Origin: Burkholderiaceae bacterium
GTDB lineage: Bacteria; Pseudomonadota; Gammaproteobacteria; Burkholderiales; Burkholderiaceae_E
Direction: 5' to 3'
Assembly: GCA_016710525.1 (NCBI GenBank)
Contig: JADJVQ010000026.1
Span: 20,932-84,931 of the forward strand
Length of the DNA: 64,000 bases
A model generated the notes under the pieces. That model was not told where the DNA came from. It saw only the letters and a list, made by a program, of their open reading frames with translations, and searched no databases. The position numbers and the translations under genes were made by a program. This document shows, in pieces, positions 17,646-25,796 of this stretch (the first letter of the stretch is position 1; the number at the start of each line of letters is the position of its first letter).

Positions 17646-18128
17646 ATGGACTATTGGAAGCCGAACGCCACGGTCGCCGCTGTCGTCGAGCAGGACGGCC
17701 GTTTCCTGATGGTGGAAGAAACCACGCGCGAAGGCCTGCGCCTGAACCAGCCCTCAGGGCATCTCGATCCGGGTGAGACGCTCGCCCAGGCGGTCGTGCG
17801 CGAAGCGCTCGAAGAAACCGCGCACCACGTCGAGCCGACCGCCTGCGTCGGCGTCTACATGTCGCGCTACCGCTATGAGCCGACCGACACCGATGTCACC
17901 TACCTGCGCTTCGCGTTCGCGTGCCGGGTCATCCAGGCCGACCCTGAGCGCCGGCTCGACCGCGGCATCGTGCGGGCCGTGTGGCTCAGTGCCGATGAAA
18001 TCCGGGCGGCTTCGGCCGTGCACCGCAGTCCCGTGGTGATGCAGGCCATCGACGACTACCTGGCCGGGCGGCGGTATCCGCTCGACCTGATCTACACCCA
18101 CTCCAGCTGCGTCTACACCTATGTCTGA
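17646..18128 (+). CDS. nudJ: Nudix hydrolase, NudJ/phosphatase-like
   Basis: A 160-residue protein with a complete Nudix box at residues 38-60 (Gly38, Glu44, REALEE around 52-57), so it binds Mg and cleaves nucleoside diphosphates linked to another group. The N-terminal WKPNATVAAVVEQDGRF and the nearby LNQPSGHLDPGE are typical of NudJ, which hydrolyses thiamine pyrophosphate precursors and nucleoside di- and triphosphates and is often encoded next to mnmA. Here its last eight bases overlap the mnmA start, indicating a shared transcript. Confidence 0.88.
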   Translation: MDYWKPNATVAAVVEQDGRFLMVEETTREGLRLNQPSGHLDPGETLAQAVVREALEETAHHVEPTACVGVYMSRYRYEPTDTDVTYLRFAFACRVIQADPERRLDRGIVRAVWLSADEIRAASAVHRSPVVMQAIDDYLAGRRYPLDLIYTHSSCVYTYV

Positions 18129-19230
18129 GGCGCCCGGGCGGGGCCGGCGGATCGTGATCGGCATGTCGGGCGGGGTCGATTCGTCGGTGGCGGCGTGGCT
18201 GCTGCGCGAGCAGGGCTGGGAAGTCATCGGCCTGTTCATGAAGAACTGGGAAGACGACGATGACGACGAATACTGCTCGACGCGTCAGGACTGGCTGGAC
18301 GCCGCCAGCGCCGCCGACGTGGTCGGCATCGACATCGACGCGGTCAATTTCGCGGCCGAATACCGCGATCGCGTGTTCGCCGAATTCCTGCGCGAGTACT
18401 CGGCCGGCCGCACGCCCAACCCGGATGTGCTGTGCAACGCCGAGATCAAGTTCAAGGCCTTCCTCGACCACGCGATCCGCATGGGCGCCGAGTACATCGC
18501 CACCGGCCACTACGCGCGCGTGCGTTCGGTGGCCGACGCTGCGCTCGCGGGCGGCGAGCGTCACGAACTGCTGCGCGGACTCGACCCGGCCAAGGACCAG
18601 AGTTATTTCCTGCACCGGCTGTCCCAGCAGCAGCTGGCGCGCACCGTGTTTCCGCTGGGCGCGATGCGCAAGACCGAGGTTCGCGAGATCGCCGCGCGCA
18701 TCGGCCTGGCCAATGCCGCCAAGAAAGACTCCACCGGCATCTGCTTCATCGGAGAACGCCCGTTCCGGGAGTTTCTCAACCGTTACCTGCCGACGCGGCC
18801 CGGGCCGATTCGGACCGACTCGGGCCTGCGCATCGGCGAACACGTCGGGCTGGCCTTCTACACGCTGGGTCAGCGCAAGGGCATCGGCATCGGCGGGACC
18901 CGCGGGGGCAGCGGCGATCCCTGGTTCGTTGCGCGCAAGGACCTCGAGACCAATACGCTGTACGTGGTACAGGGCCACGACCATCCGTGGCTGCTGAGCT
19001 CGCGGCTGAGTGCGGACCATGTCCACTGGATCGCCGGGTCGGCTCCGGCCGGCGACGCCCTGGGCGCCAAGACCCGCTATCGCCAGTCCGATGCGGCCTG
19101 CCGGCTGCAGGCGCCAGCCGTGTCGGCTTCGAGACGTCCACCGGCGGAGATTCCATGCTCGTGCATCTGCGATATTCGACGCTGTTGCTGCTGGTGCTGG
19201 CGACCGCGGGGCTGTCCTGGTACGCCCTGA
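18121..19230 (+). CDS. mnmA: tRNA 2-thiouridylase MnmA with the C-terminus missing
   Basis: MnmA adds sulfur to uridine 34 of tRNA-Lys, -Glu and -Gln. Seen: PP-loop SGGVDSS at residues 16-22, the first catalytic cysteine in RTPNPDVLCN, the second in DSTGICFIGE, and KTRYRQSDAACRLQ near residue 325. Directly after that, at about nucleotide 19120, homology stops. The final stretch of about 40 residues, which normally holds the TPGQ and CLGGG motifs of the beta-barrel, is absent. The frame runs through unrelated codons into the next gene to a stop at 19230. Neither other frame holds the missing end, so this looks like a deletion. Function is doubtful. Confidence 0.85.
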   Translation: MSEAPGRGRRIVIGMSGGVDSSVAAWLLREQGWEVIGLFMKNWEDDDDDEYCSTRQDWLDAASAADVVGIDIDAVNFAAEYRDRVFAEFLREYSAGRTPNPDVLCNAEIKFKAFLDHAIRMGAEYIATGHYARVRSVADAALAGGERHELLRGLDPAKDQSYFLHRLSQQQLARTVFPLGAMRKTEVREIAARIGLANAAKKDSTGICFIGERPFREFLNRYLPTRPGPIRTDSGLRIGEHVGLAFYTLGQRKGIGIGGTRGGSGDPWFVARKDLETNTLYVVQGHDHPWLLSSRLSADHVHWIAGSAPAGDALGAKTRYRQSDAACRLQAPAVSASRRPPAEIPCSCICDIRRCCCWCWRPRGCPGTP

Positions 19231-21155
19231 ACGGACAGATCGGATGGTGGTGGCCCCTGGCCACGCTGGTTCTGGTCGGGGTCGGCATCCGCGACCTGTT
19301 GCAGACCCGCCACGCGATTTTGCGCAACTACCCGGTGCTCGGACACCTGCGCTTCTTCTTCGAGTACATCCGCCCCGAGATCCGCCAGTACTTCTTCGAG
19401 TCCGACACCGACGCGATCCCGTTCTCCCGGCAGCAGCGCGCGATCGTCTATCAGCGCGCCAAGAAAGACCTTGACAAGCGCCCGTTCGGCACGCAGATGG
19501 ACGTGTATGCCGCGGGCTTCGAGTGGATCAACCATTCGATGGCGCCCGCGGAGGTCTCTTCACATGATTTCCGGCTGAAGATCGGCGGACCCGGCTGCAC
19601 TCAGCCGTACGACGCGTCGGTGTTCAACATTTCGGCGATGAGCTTCGGCGCGCTGTCGGCCAACGCGATCCGGGCGCTGAACACCGGGGCCAAGCTGGGC
19701 CGCTTCGCCCACGACACGGGCGAAGGATCCATTTCTCGGTATCACCGCGAAAACGGCGGTGACCTGATCTGGGAGGTGGGCAGCGGCTATTTCGGGTGCC
19801 GCGACGCCGATGGGCGATTCAGCGAAGAACAGTTCGTGCGCAACGCGATCGACCCGCAGGTCAAGATGATCGAGGTCAAGCTGTCGCAGGGCGCCAAGCC
19901 GGGCCACGGCGGCGTGCTGCCCGGGCCCAAGGTCAGCCTGGAAATTGCCGAGGCGCGTGGCGTGCCCGCCGGGGTCGACTGCGTTTCGCCGGCCAGCCAC
20001 AGCGCATTCTCAACGCCGATCGGCCTGCTGGAGTTCGTCGCCCGGCTGCGCGAGCTCTCGGGCGGCAAGCCGACCGGATTCAAGCTGGCCATCGGCCACC
20101 CCTGGGAATGGTTCGCGATCGCCAAAGCGATGCAGGTCACCGGCATCACGCCCGACTTCATCGTGGTCGACGGCAAGGAGGGCGGCACCGGTGCGGCGCC
20201 GGCCGAATTCATCGACCGGATGGGCGCGCCGATGAAGGAAGGCCTGCTGCTGGTGCACAACACGCTGGTCGGCCTGAACCTGCGCGCGCGGGTCCGGATC
20301 GGCGCGGCGGGCAAGCTGGTCACCGGTTTCGACATCGCCCGCACCATGGCGCTGGGCGCCGACTGGTGCAACAGTGCTCGCGGCTTCATGTTCGCGCTGG
20401 GCTGCCTGCAGGCCCACAACTGCCACACGGGCAAGTGCCCGACGGGTGTCACCACCCAGGATCCGATCCGCCAGCGTGCGCTGGTCGTGCCCGACAAGTC
20501 GCTGCGGGTGTTCAATTTTCACCAGAACACGCTGCTGGCACTGGCCGAACTGGTGGCGGCGGCGGGCCTGACCCATCCGGGCGAACTGCGTCCGCATCAC
20601 ATCGTGCGTCGGGTCACCCACAACGAGATCAGGCTGCTGTCGAACCTGTATCCGTTCCTGCAGCCGGGCGAACTGCTCGACGGAGACGCCGAACCGGCGG
20701 TTTATCGCACCTACTGGCCGCAGGCGCGGGCGGACAGCTTCGCCCAGCTGAACCTGGGCTTCGGAGCGGGCCTGAAGGCCGCACGACCGGGGTCGTGTCG
20801 ACGAAAGTCGGACGCGACAGCAGTTTGTCGGCAATCCGCGCCAGATTGGCGTGCCGCGACCGCCAGTCGATGTCGGGGAAGCGGAAGTCGAGATACGACA
20901 GCGCACAACCGGTGGCGATATCGGCCAGCGAATATTTTCCGTCGCAGCACCACGGTTTGTCGGCCAGCCCGCTCGACATGGCCTCGAGGGCGGCGTCGAT
21001 CTTGCCGGTCTGGCGATGGATCCAGCGTTCGCTGCGCATCCCTTCTTCGCGCTGGGTGTATTCCAGCCGGATCAGGATGGCCGCATCGAGCAGGCCGTCG
21101 GCCAGGGCCTCCCAGCAGCGCACCTCGACGCGCGCGCGCCCGGAGGGCGGGATGA
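19155..21155 (+). CDS. FMN-binding glutamate synthase family protein with read-through C-terminus
   Basis: An N-terminal pair of membrane segments (about residues 7-40) precedes a glutamate-synthase-like FMN barrel: ISAMSFGALSANAIRALNTG, GKEGGTGAAPAEF, and a Cys cluster in CHTGKCPTGVTTQ for a 3Fe-4S centre. The expected end is near 20790, after about 545 residues. Instead the frame continues for about 120 codons antisense to the GST gene, giving 666 residues. Start ATG 19155 fits the family. The electron partner and substrate are unknown; it lacks the glutaminase domain, so glutamate synthesis is not proven. See the GST entry for the shared junction. Confidence 0.85.
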   Translation: MLVHLRYSTLLLLVLATAGLSWYALNGQIGWWWPLATLVLVGVGIRDLLQTRHAILRNYPVLGHLRFFFEYIRPEIRQYFFESDTDAIPFSRQQRAIVYQRAKKDLDKRPFGTQMDVYAAGFEWINHSMAPAEVSSHDFRLKIGGPGCTQPYDASVFNISAMSFGALSANAIRALNTGAKLGRFAHDTGEGSISRYHRENGGDLIWEVGSGYFGCRDADGRFSEEQFVRNAIDPQVKMIEVKLSQGAKPGHGGVLPGPKVSLEIAEARGVPAGVDCVSPASHSAFSTPIGLLEFVARLRELSGGKPTGFKLAIGHPWEWFAIAKAMQVTGITPDFIVVDGKEGGTGAAPAEFIDRMGAPMKEGLLLVHNTLVGLNLRARVRIGAAGKLVTGFDIARTMALGADWCNSARGFMFALGCLQAHNCHTGKCPTGVTTQDPIRQRALVVPDKSLRVFNFHQNTLLALAELVAAAGLTHPGELRPHHIVRRVTHNEIRLLSNLYPFLQPGELLDGDAEPAVYRTYWPQARADSFAQLNLGFGAGLKAARPGSCRRKSDATAVCRQSAPDWRAATASRCRGSGSRDTTAHNRWRYRPANIFRRSTTVCRPARSTWPRGRRRSCRSGDGSSVRCASLLRAGCIPAGSGWPHRAGRRPGPPSSAPRRARARRAG

Positions 21156-21390
21156 GGCGGTGCACCGGCGTGAGGTTGTCGAGGTATTCGACGATGACGC
21201 GCGAATCGAAGACCGCGCCGCCGTCGTCCATGATCAGGCAGGGCACCTTGCCCAGCGGATTGGACTGCTGGATCGGACTGTCGGGAGCCCAGACGTCTTG
21301 CTGCTCGTACTGGTACTCGATTTTCTTCTCGGCCATCACCACGCGAACTTTGCGCACGTAAGGGCTGGTATCGGAGCCGATCAACTTCAT
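20629..21390 (-). CDS. Glutathione S-transferase with read-through C-terminus
   Basis: An N-terminal thioredoxin-like domain (MKLIGSDTSPYVRKVRV with Ser9 or Thr8 near the glutathione site, NPLGKVPCLI, DSRVIVEYLD) is followed by the all-helical GST domain. The overall match is to the YibF/YfcF type of about 200 residues. Natural homology ends at LLSRPTFVDTTPV near 20790, but no stop occurs there. The protein continues for about 53 residues encoded antisense to the convergent FMN-protein gene. Both genes thus lack their own stops at the same junction. It diverges from purB across 59 bp. Confidence 0.85.
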   Translation of the reverse strand: MKLIGSDTSPYVRKVRVVMAEKKIEYQYEQQDVWAPDSPIQQSNPLGKVPCLIMDDGGAVFDSRVIVEYLDNLTPVHRLIPPSGRARVEVRCWEALADGLLDAAILIRLEYTQREEGMRSERWIHRQTGKIDAALEAMSSGLADKPWCCDGKYSLADIATGCALSYLDFRFPDIDWRSRHANLARIADKLLSRPTFVDTTPVVRPSGPLRSPGSAGRSCPPAPAASRCDKPPVRRLRRAVRPAAGTDTGSTAA

Positions 21391-21415
21391 GGGTGCCTGC
21401 GAGTCAGTCTTAATC

Positions 21416-21423
21416 AGTATAAC
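21416..21423. promoter_or_regulatory. Overlapping divergent -10-like elements between gst and purB
   Basis: In the 59-bp gap between the GST and purB starts, TATAAC at 21418-21423 on the plus strand and TATACT at 21416-21421 on the minus strand both resemble sigma-70 -10 boxes. No good -35 was seen for either, so strength and start points are uncertain. The overlap suggests that the two promoters compete. Confidence 0.4.
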
Positions 21424-21449
21424 AAAGGGTCCGGTGCTAGCATTGTCGG

Positions 21450-22814
21450 ATGAACAATGCCGCTCTCACCGCACTTTCTCCGCTCGACGGCCGCTACGCC
21501 GCCCGTCTGGGCCCTCTGCGCGACCTGCTGTCAGAGGCCGCTTTCATGCGATTCCGGGTTCAGGTCGAGATGGCCTGGCTGGTCGCCCTGTCCGACGCCG
21601 GACTGCCGGAGCTCGCGCCGTTCTCGGCGGATTCTCGCCGCTTTCTGGCCGAAATGCTCGACAGTTTTGGCACGGAACAGGCCGCGCGCATCAAGCAGAT
21701 CGAAGAAAAGACGAATCACGACGTCAAGGCTGTCGAGTATTTCCTGAAAGAGTCGGTGGCCGGCCAGCCGCAGCTGCTGGCGGCTGCCGAGTTCATTCAC
21801 TTTGCCTGCACCTCGGAGGACATCAACAACACCTCGCATGGCCTGATGCTCGGACGGGCGCGAGCCGAGGTGCTGCTGCCCGGTGCGCGCAAGGTCATCG
21901 ATCGGCTGCGTGAACTGGCCCACGATCTGGCCGATGCGCCGATGCTCTCGCGCACCCATGGCCAGCCGGCCAGCCCCACCACCATGGGCAAGGAAATCGC
22001 CAATGTCGTCGCCCGGCTCGAGCGCGCCTTGCAGGGCCTGCTGGACGTGCCGATCCTGGCCAAGATGAATGGCGCGGTCGGCAACTACAACGCACACCTC
22101 TCGGCGTATCCCGATGTCGACTGGGAGGCGCTGTCGCGCGGTGTGGTCGAGTCGCTGGGGCTGCAGTTCAACCCGTACACGATCCAGATCGAGCCGCACG
22201 ACTACATGGCGGAGTACTTCGATGCGGTCGCGCGGCTCAATACCATCCTGCTCGACCTCAATCGTGATCTCTGGGGCTACATCTCCCTGGGTTACTTCCG
22301 GCAAAAGACCAAGGCCGGCGAGATCGGGTCCTCGACCATGCCGCACAAGGTCAATCCGATCGACTTCGAGAACTCCGAAGGCAACCTGGGGCTGGCCAAC
22401 GCGCTGCTGCGCCACCTGGCCGAAAAGCTCCCGATCTCGCGCTGGCAGCGCGACCTCACCGACTCGACGGTGCTGCGCAACGTCGGGGTTGCACTCGGGT
22501 ATTCGGTGCTGGCCTGGGATTCCTGCCTGCGCGGCCTGGGCAAGCTCGAGATCAACCGGGAGCGTCTGGCCGAGGATCTGGACGCCAACTGGGAAGTGCT
22601 CGCAGAACCGATCCAGACGGTGATGCGTCGCTACGGCATCGAAAATCCCTACGAGCAGCTGAAGGAGCTCACCCGGGGCCGGTCGATCACCGCGGCTCAG
22701 CTCGCCGCGTTTGTCGAGGGCCTGGCCATCCCGGAGGATGCCAAGGCGCGCATTCGCGCGCTGACGCCGGCAACCTACGTCGGCAAGGCGGCCGAACTCG
22801 CGCGCCGGGTCTGA
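21450..22814 (+). CDS. purB: Adenylosuccinate lyase
   Basis: Acts twice in purine synthesis, releasing fumarate from SAICAR and from adenylosuccinate. It has 454 residues, the family norm. Seen: NHDVKAVEYFLKE near residue 91, TSEDINNTSHGLM near 122, SRTHGQPASPTTMGKE near 168, and the fumarase/lyase signature GSSTMPHKVNPIDFE near 290. The last codons and stop lie in the first copy of a 13-bp tandem repeat that continues downstream. No other pur gene is nearby. Confidence 0.96.
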   Translation: MNNAALTALSPLDGRYAARLGPLRDLLSEAAFMRFRVQVEMAWLVALSDAGLPELAPFSADSRRFLAEMLDSFGTEQAARIKQIEEKTNHDVKAVEYFLKESVAGQPQLLAAAEFIHFACTSEDINNTSHGLMLGRARAEVLLPGARKVIDRLRELAHDLADAPMLSRTHGQPASPTTMGKEIANVVARLERALQGLLDVPILAKMNGAVGNYNAHLSAYPDVDWEALSRGVVESLGLQFNPYTIQIEPHDYMAEYFDAVARLNTILLDLNRDLWGYISLGYFRQKTKAGEIGSSTMPHKVNPIDFENSEGNLGLANALLRHLAEKLPISRWQRDLTDSTVLRNVGVALGYSVLAWDSCLRGLGKLEINRERLAEDLDANWEVLAEPIQTVMRRYGIENPYEQLKELTRGRSITAAQLAAFVEGLAIPEDAKARIRALTPATYVGKAAELARRV

Positions 22815-22879
22815 GCGCTGGGTCTGAGCGCTGGGTCTGAGCGCTGGGCCTGCGCGCCGGGCCTGCGCGCCGGGCCTGC
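22802..22879 (+). repeat. 13-bp tandem repeat, about six copies, starting at the purB stop
   Basis: Six consecutive 13-bp units of consensus GCGCYGGGYCTGM. The first unit (22802-22814) is the purB 3' end including TGA, and copies two and three repeat it with one substitution each. Later copies drift to CTGC. The array ends at 22879. It is probably replication slippage of the gene end; no stem-loop terminator is evident. Confidence 0.85.
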
Positions 22880-22989
22880 CCGATCGCCAGGCCCGCGCAC
22901 TGATCGGGTGGCGCAACCGCCGGGGTCCCACGGACAATCGATTCGCTTTTGTGCCCGCGACTTGACGGGCTGTAAGGCGCGCTGCTGTT

Positions 22990-23009
22990 TTAGTACTAAC
23001 TAGTACAAT
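22990..23009 (+). promoter_or_regulatory. Probable MarR operator and -10 upstream of the MarR gene
   Basis: TTAGTACTAA (22990-22999) is a perfect palindrome. Its core TAGTAC recurs exactly 10 bp later (23001-23006), overlapping a -10-like TACAAT (23004-23009). Repeats on one face of the helix over the promoter, 27 bp before the MarR start, suggest an autoregulatory site. Confidence 0.5.
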
Positions 23010-23035
23010 CGACCGGTCGTCCCGCCACGCAAACG

Positions 23036-23506
23036 ATGTTGAACAAACGATTCCTTCGATCCGTTCGCCTGCTCGCCCAGTGCTATCAGTCCTTCGAGCG
23101 CCTGTCGGGCCGGCACCTGCGCGAGCTCGGACTCACGCCGGCGCAGTTCGACATCGTTGCGACGCTGGGCAACCTCGAAGGCCTGAATTTTCGCGAGCTC
23201 GGCGAACGCACACTGATCACGAAGGGGACCCTGACCGGGGTGATAACCCGGCTTCAGGGGCGCGGCCTGGTCGAACGATTCCCGAATCCGCAGGATGGCC
23301 GCAGTGAAATGCTGCGGCTCACGGGGGCCGGTCACGAACTGTTCGCGCAGGTGTTTCCGGCGCACGTCGCCCATTGCCAGCAGGCCTTTCGGGACTGGTC
23401 AGGCGCCGATTTCGACGATCTCGATATTCGACTCGCCCGGCTGCGCGATGCGATGTCTCATCCGGCGCTCACGCCCGCCGGTCCCTTTTCGTCAGACTCG
23501 GAGTGA
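23036..23506 (+). CDS. MarR-family transcriptional regulator
   Basis: A 156-residue protein with the MarR winged-helix fold: helix-turn-helix around residues 50-75 (RELGERTLITKGTLTGVITR) and the wing in GLVERFPNPQDGRSEML near residue 80. It is probably dimeric and DNA-binding, releasing on binding an aromatic or oxidising ligand. It leads a co-directional group (membrane protein, YceI, cytochrome c') and has a likely operator 27 bp upstream, so it may control the whole group. The ligand is unknown. Confidence 0.88.
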   Translation: MLNKRFLRSVRLLAQCYQSFERLSGRHLRELGLTPAQFDIVATLGNLEGLNFRELGERTLITKGTLTGVITRLQGRGLVERFPNPQDGRSEMLRLTGAGHELFAQVFPAHVAHCQQAFRDWSGADFDDLDIRLARLRDAMSHPALTPAGPFSSDSE

Positions 23507-23511
23507 TCCCG

Positions 23512-24336
23512 ATGCAGGACCTTCTCGACAACCCGGCCGTCCAGGCCGGCATTGCTCCCCTGGTCGTGGCGCTGATCATCGCCCTGTTGCTGGCCCGTAC
23601 CCCGGCGGCCTGGCTGGCCATCGCGGCCGGCTACGCCACCATGCTCGCATTGAGCACCGGGCTGTCCTTCAGTCCGCTCACCGCGTCGCGCAAGGTCACT
23701 TTGCTGGTGCTGCTCGCGCCGCTCGTGGGCATGGCTGCCGCCGCGCTCGAGCGGCGCGCCCCGGGCAGGGCAGCGGGCATCGCGCTGAGCCTCGCGGCCG
23801 GGCTTGCGGTGCTCTGGTCGATGTCATCGGTGCTGGCGCAGCGCGAGCCGGCCGAGGCGATCGCCCGCGGCGCACTGGTGTTCGCCAGTTCCGCCGGCAT
23901 CGTCGCCCTGGTCCTTCGGCTGCGCGCCGATGGGGTGGCCAGCGCGGCGGCGGGGCTGGGCCTGGGTCTGGCGACCGGGGGCGCCGCGATGCTGTCGGCT
24001 TCGATCGGCTACTTCATGTCGGGCATTGCCGTGGCCGCTGCCTCGGGTGCGGTGCTGCTCGCCCAGATGGCGATCGGCCGCAGCCTGCCGGCGGGGTTCG
24101 GCGGCACCCTGTCGGTCGGCCTGGCCGCCGCATTGTTCGCGAGCGCCTCGCTGATGCTCGCCCAATTGCCCTGGTACGCGCTGCCTCTGATGGCGGCGGT
24201 GCCTGGCGCGCTGCTGCTCAGCCCGGCGGGCGCGCCGGGATCGGTGCGGCGCCGTGCGCCGATCCTGGGCGGCATTGGAGTGGCCGCGGCGCTCGTCCCG
24301 CTGCTGGCCGCCTGGATTGCCACCCTGAGCCCATGA
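23512..24336 (+). CDS. Inner-membrane protein of unknown function
   Basis: A 274-residue, Ala/Leu/Gly-rich protein with about eight to nine membrane helices and almost no soluble part apart from an RRRAP patch near residue 255. ATG 23512 lies five bases after the MarR stop, so the two are probably co-transcribed. It resembles no transporter family that could be named with confidence; small repeats of AAGLGLGLATGG type suggest tightly packed helices. A link to the downstream YceI or cytochrome genes is possible. Confidence 0.72.
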   Translation: MQDLLDNPAVQAGIAPLVVALIIALLLARTPAAWLAIAAGYATMLALSTGLSFSPLTASRKVTLLVLLAPLVGMAAAALERRAPGRAAGIALSLAAGLAVLWSMSSVLAQREPAEAIARGALVFASSAGIVALVLRLRADGVASAAAGLGLGLATGGAAMLSASIGYFMSGIAVAAASGAVLLAQMAIGRSLPAGFGGTLSVGLAAALFASASLMLAQLPWYALPLMAAVPGALLLSPAGAPGSVRRRAPILGGIGVAAALVPLLAAWIATLSP

Positions 24337-24449
24337 TCGTCCGACAGCACCCCCTCGCGGCTGCAACAGACTGTCATCCCCGTCCAGACCTCGAAGGCGT
24401 CACCGCGATTTTCCTGGCCTCAACCTTTCACTCCAAAGGAGATCTTTCC

Positions 24450-25037
24450 GTGAAGAAACACCTGTTCGCCCTGGCCGTTGCGGCCCTGCCTCTGGCCGCC
24501 ATGGCCCAGTCCGAGTCCTACACGCTGGACACCTATCACACGTACCCGAACTTCATGGTCGAACATTGGGGCCTGTCGATGATGCATGGCCAGTTCGGCA
24601 AGGCGACCGGCAAATTCTCCTTCGACAAGGCCGCCAAGTCGGGCTCGGTGGATCTGAGCATCGAGACCGCGTCTTTGTCCACTGGCGACAACGACAAGGG
24701 CTCGCGTCCGCGTTCGCGCGACGAGCACCTGCGCTCGGCGGATTTTTTCAATGTGGCCGAGTTTCCCAGGATCACCTTCAAGTCGACCAAGGTGACGTTC
24801 GCCGGCGACATGCCGAGCGCCGTGGAAGGTAATCTGACCCTGCTGGGTGTCTCCAAGCCGATGTCGCTGACCTTCGAGCGCTTCAAGTGCGGTGCCAACC
24901 CCTTCAACAAGAAGGCGCGCTGCGGCGGCAACGCCGTCGGCAAGATCAAGCGGTCGGACTTCGGCATGAAGGCGGCGCTGCCCGCGGTCGGCGACGAAAT
25001 CGCGCTGAACATCGAGTTCGAAGGCGACAAGGACTGA
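24450..25037 (+). CDS. YceI-family periplasmic lipid-binding-like protein
   Basis: A 195-residue precursor. A signal peptide with basic start (MKKHLFALAVAALPLAAMA) and a cut after AMA-Q near residue 20 directs it to the periplasm. The mature part is a YceI lipocalin-like barrel, with DTYHTYPNFMVEHWG at the start, SVDLSIETASLSTGDNDKG in the middle and a SDFGMKAALP strand near the end; the barrel binds isoprenoids. GTG 24450 is chosen because the strong ribosome site AAAGGAGA sits just upstream. YceI often lies beside a cytochrome b561 gene, as here (25797, convergent). Confidence 0.9.
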   Translation: MKKHLFALAVAALPLAAMAQSESYTLDTYHTYPNFMVEHWGLSMMHGQFGKATGKFSFDKAAKSGSVDLSIETASLSTGDNDKGSRPRSRDEHLRSADFFNVAEFPRITFKSTKVTFAGDMPSAVEGNLTLLGVSKPMSLTFERFKCGANPFNKKARCGGNAVGKIKRSDFGMKAALPAVGDEIALNIEFEGDKD

Positions 25038-25223
25038 ACCCGGCCGGTCTGGAACCGGCTGCGATCCCCGGGCGCATCGTCCCTCTGTTCCGACGGTACA
25101 CTCGCGCTCGGGAATAAACCGCCCGCGGGCAGCGTACATGGGCGGGGGGCCAACTTTGTTGCCTCACCTCGACAAGGCGCCGCGCATGTGCGCCATGATT
25201 CGCACCAGGAAAGGACCGATTCG

Positions 25224-25679
25224 ATGAAGAAGCTTGCAATCAGCCTAGTGGGGGCCGCGGTGGCCGCCGGAGCCCTGTATGCCATTCCGGCCGCAGCCCA
25301 GTTCGCCAAGGTCGAAGACGCGATCAAGTACCGCAAGGCCTCGTTCACCGTGATGGCCAACCACGTTGGCCGTCTGTCGGCCATGGCCAAAGGCGAGCGG
25401 CCGTTCGATGCCGCAGCGGCCCAGAACTCGGCCAAGATCATCGATCTTGCCTCGCATCTGCCCTGGGAAGCCATGGTGCCCAATTCGGCCAGCGGCGACA
25501 CCCGCCTGAAGCCCGAGGCCCTGGCCAACGCAGCCGAGTTCAAGCAGCTGGGCGACAAGCTGCAGGCCGAAACCGCCAAGCTCGTGACCGCCTCGGCCAG
25601 CCTGGACACCCTGAAAGCCCAGATGGGCCCCACGGGTGGGGCCTGCAAAGGCTGCCACGACAAGTTCCGCAAGGACTGA
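25224..25679 (+). CDS. Cytochrome c' family protein
   Basis: A 151-residue precursor with a signal peptide (about residues 1-25, ending IPAAAQ). The mature part is a four-helix bundle with a single C-terminal haem-binding CKGCH motif near residue 144, which is diagnostic for cytochrome c' (five-coordinate haem, binding NO or CO). ATG 25224 with AGGAAAGGA just upstream is preferred to an earlier in-frame ATG at 25188 because the signal peptide begins there. A strong terminator follows at 25735. Confidence 0.9.
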   Translation: MKKLAISLVGAAVAAGALYAIPAAAQFAKVEDAIKYRKASFTVMANHVGRLSAMAKGERPFDAAAAQNSAKIIDLASHLPWEAMVPNSASGDTRLKPEALANAAEFKQLGDKLQAETAKLVTASASLDTLKAQMGPTGGACKGCHDKFRKD

Positions 25680-25734
25680 GCGGCGGGCACGCGCGGCCGC
25701 CGGCAGGTCCAGGCGCAGCGTCGTTGCCAAGAAG

Positions 25735-25765
25735 AAAGGGCGGCCCGCGGGCCGCCCTTTTTTTT
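25735..25765 (+). terminator. Strong intrinsic terminator after the cytochrome c' gene
   Basis: A perfect 26-bp palindrome at 25735-25760, with an 11-bp GC-only stem flank, is followed by a run of T to 25765. A-rich bases on the left make it weaker but possible for the opposite strand. It lies between the convergent cytochrome c' and cytochrome b genes. Confidence 0.92.
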
Positions 25766-25796
25766 GCGGGGAATGGTGCAGGGGCGCCGGCGGGCG

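Noticed and set aside
19230..19474. Missing MnmA end hidden in another frame
   Set aside because: Frames after 19120 were read for the TPGQ and CLGGG motifs and none was found; they belong to the next gene.
23512..24336. Transporter or respiratory family name for the membrane protein after MarR
   Set aside because: Hydrophobicity alone was seen, with no diagnostic motif, so no function was given.
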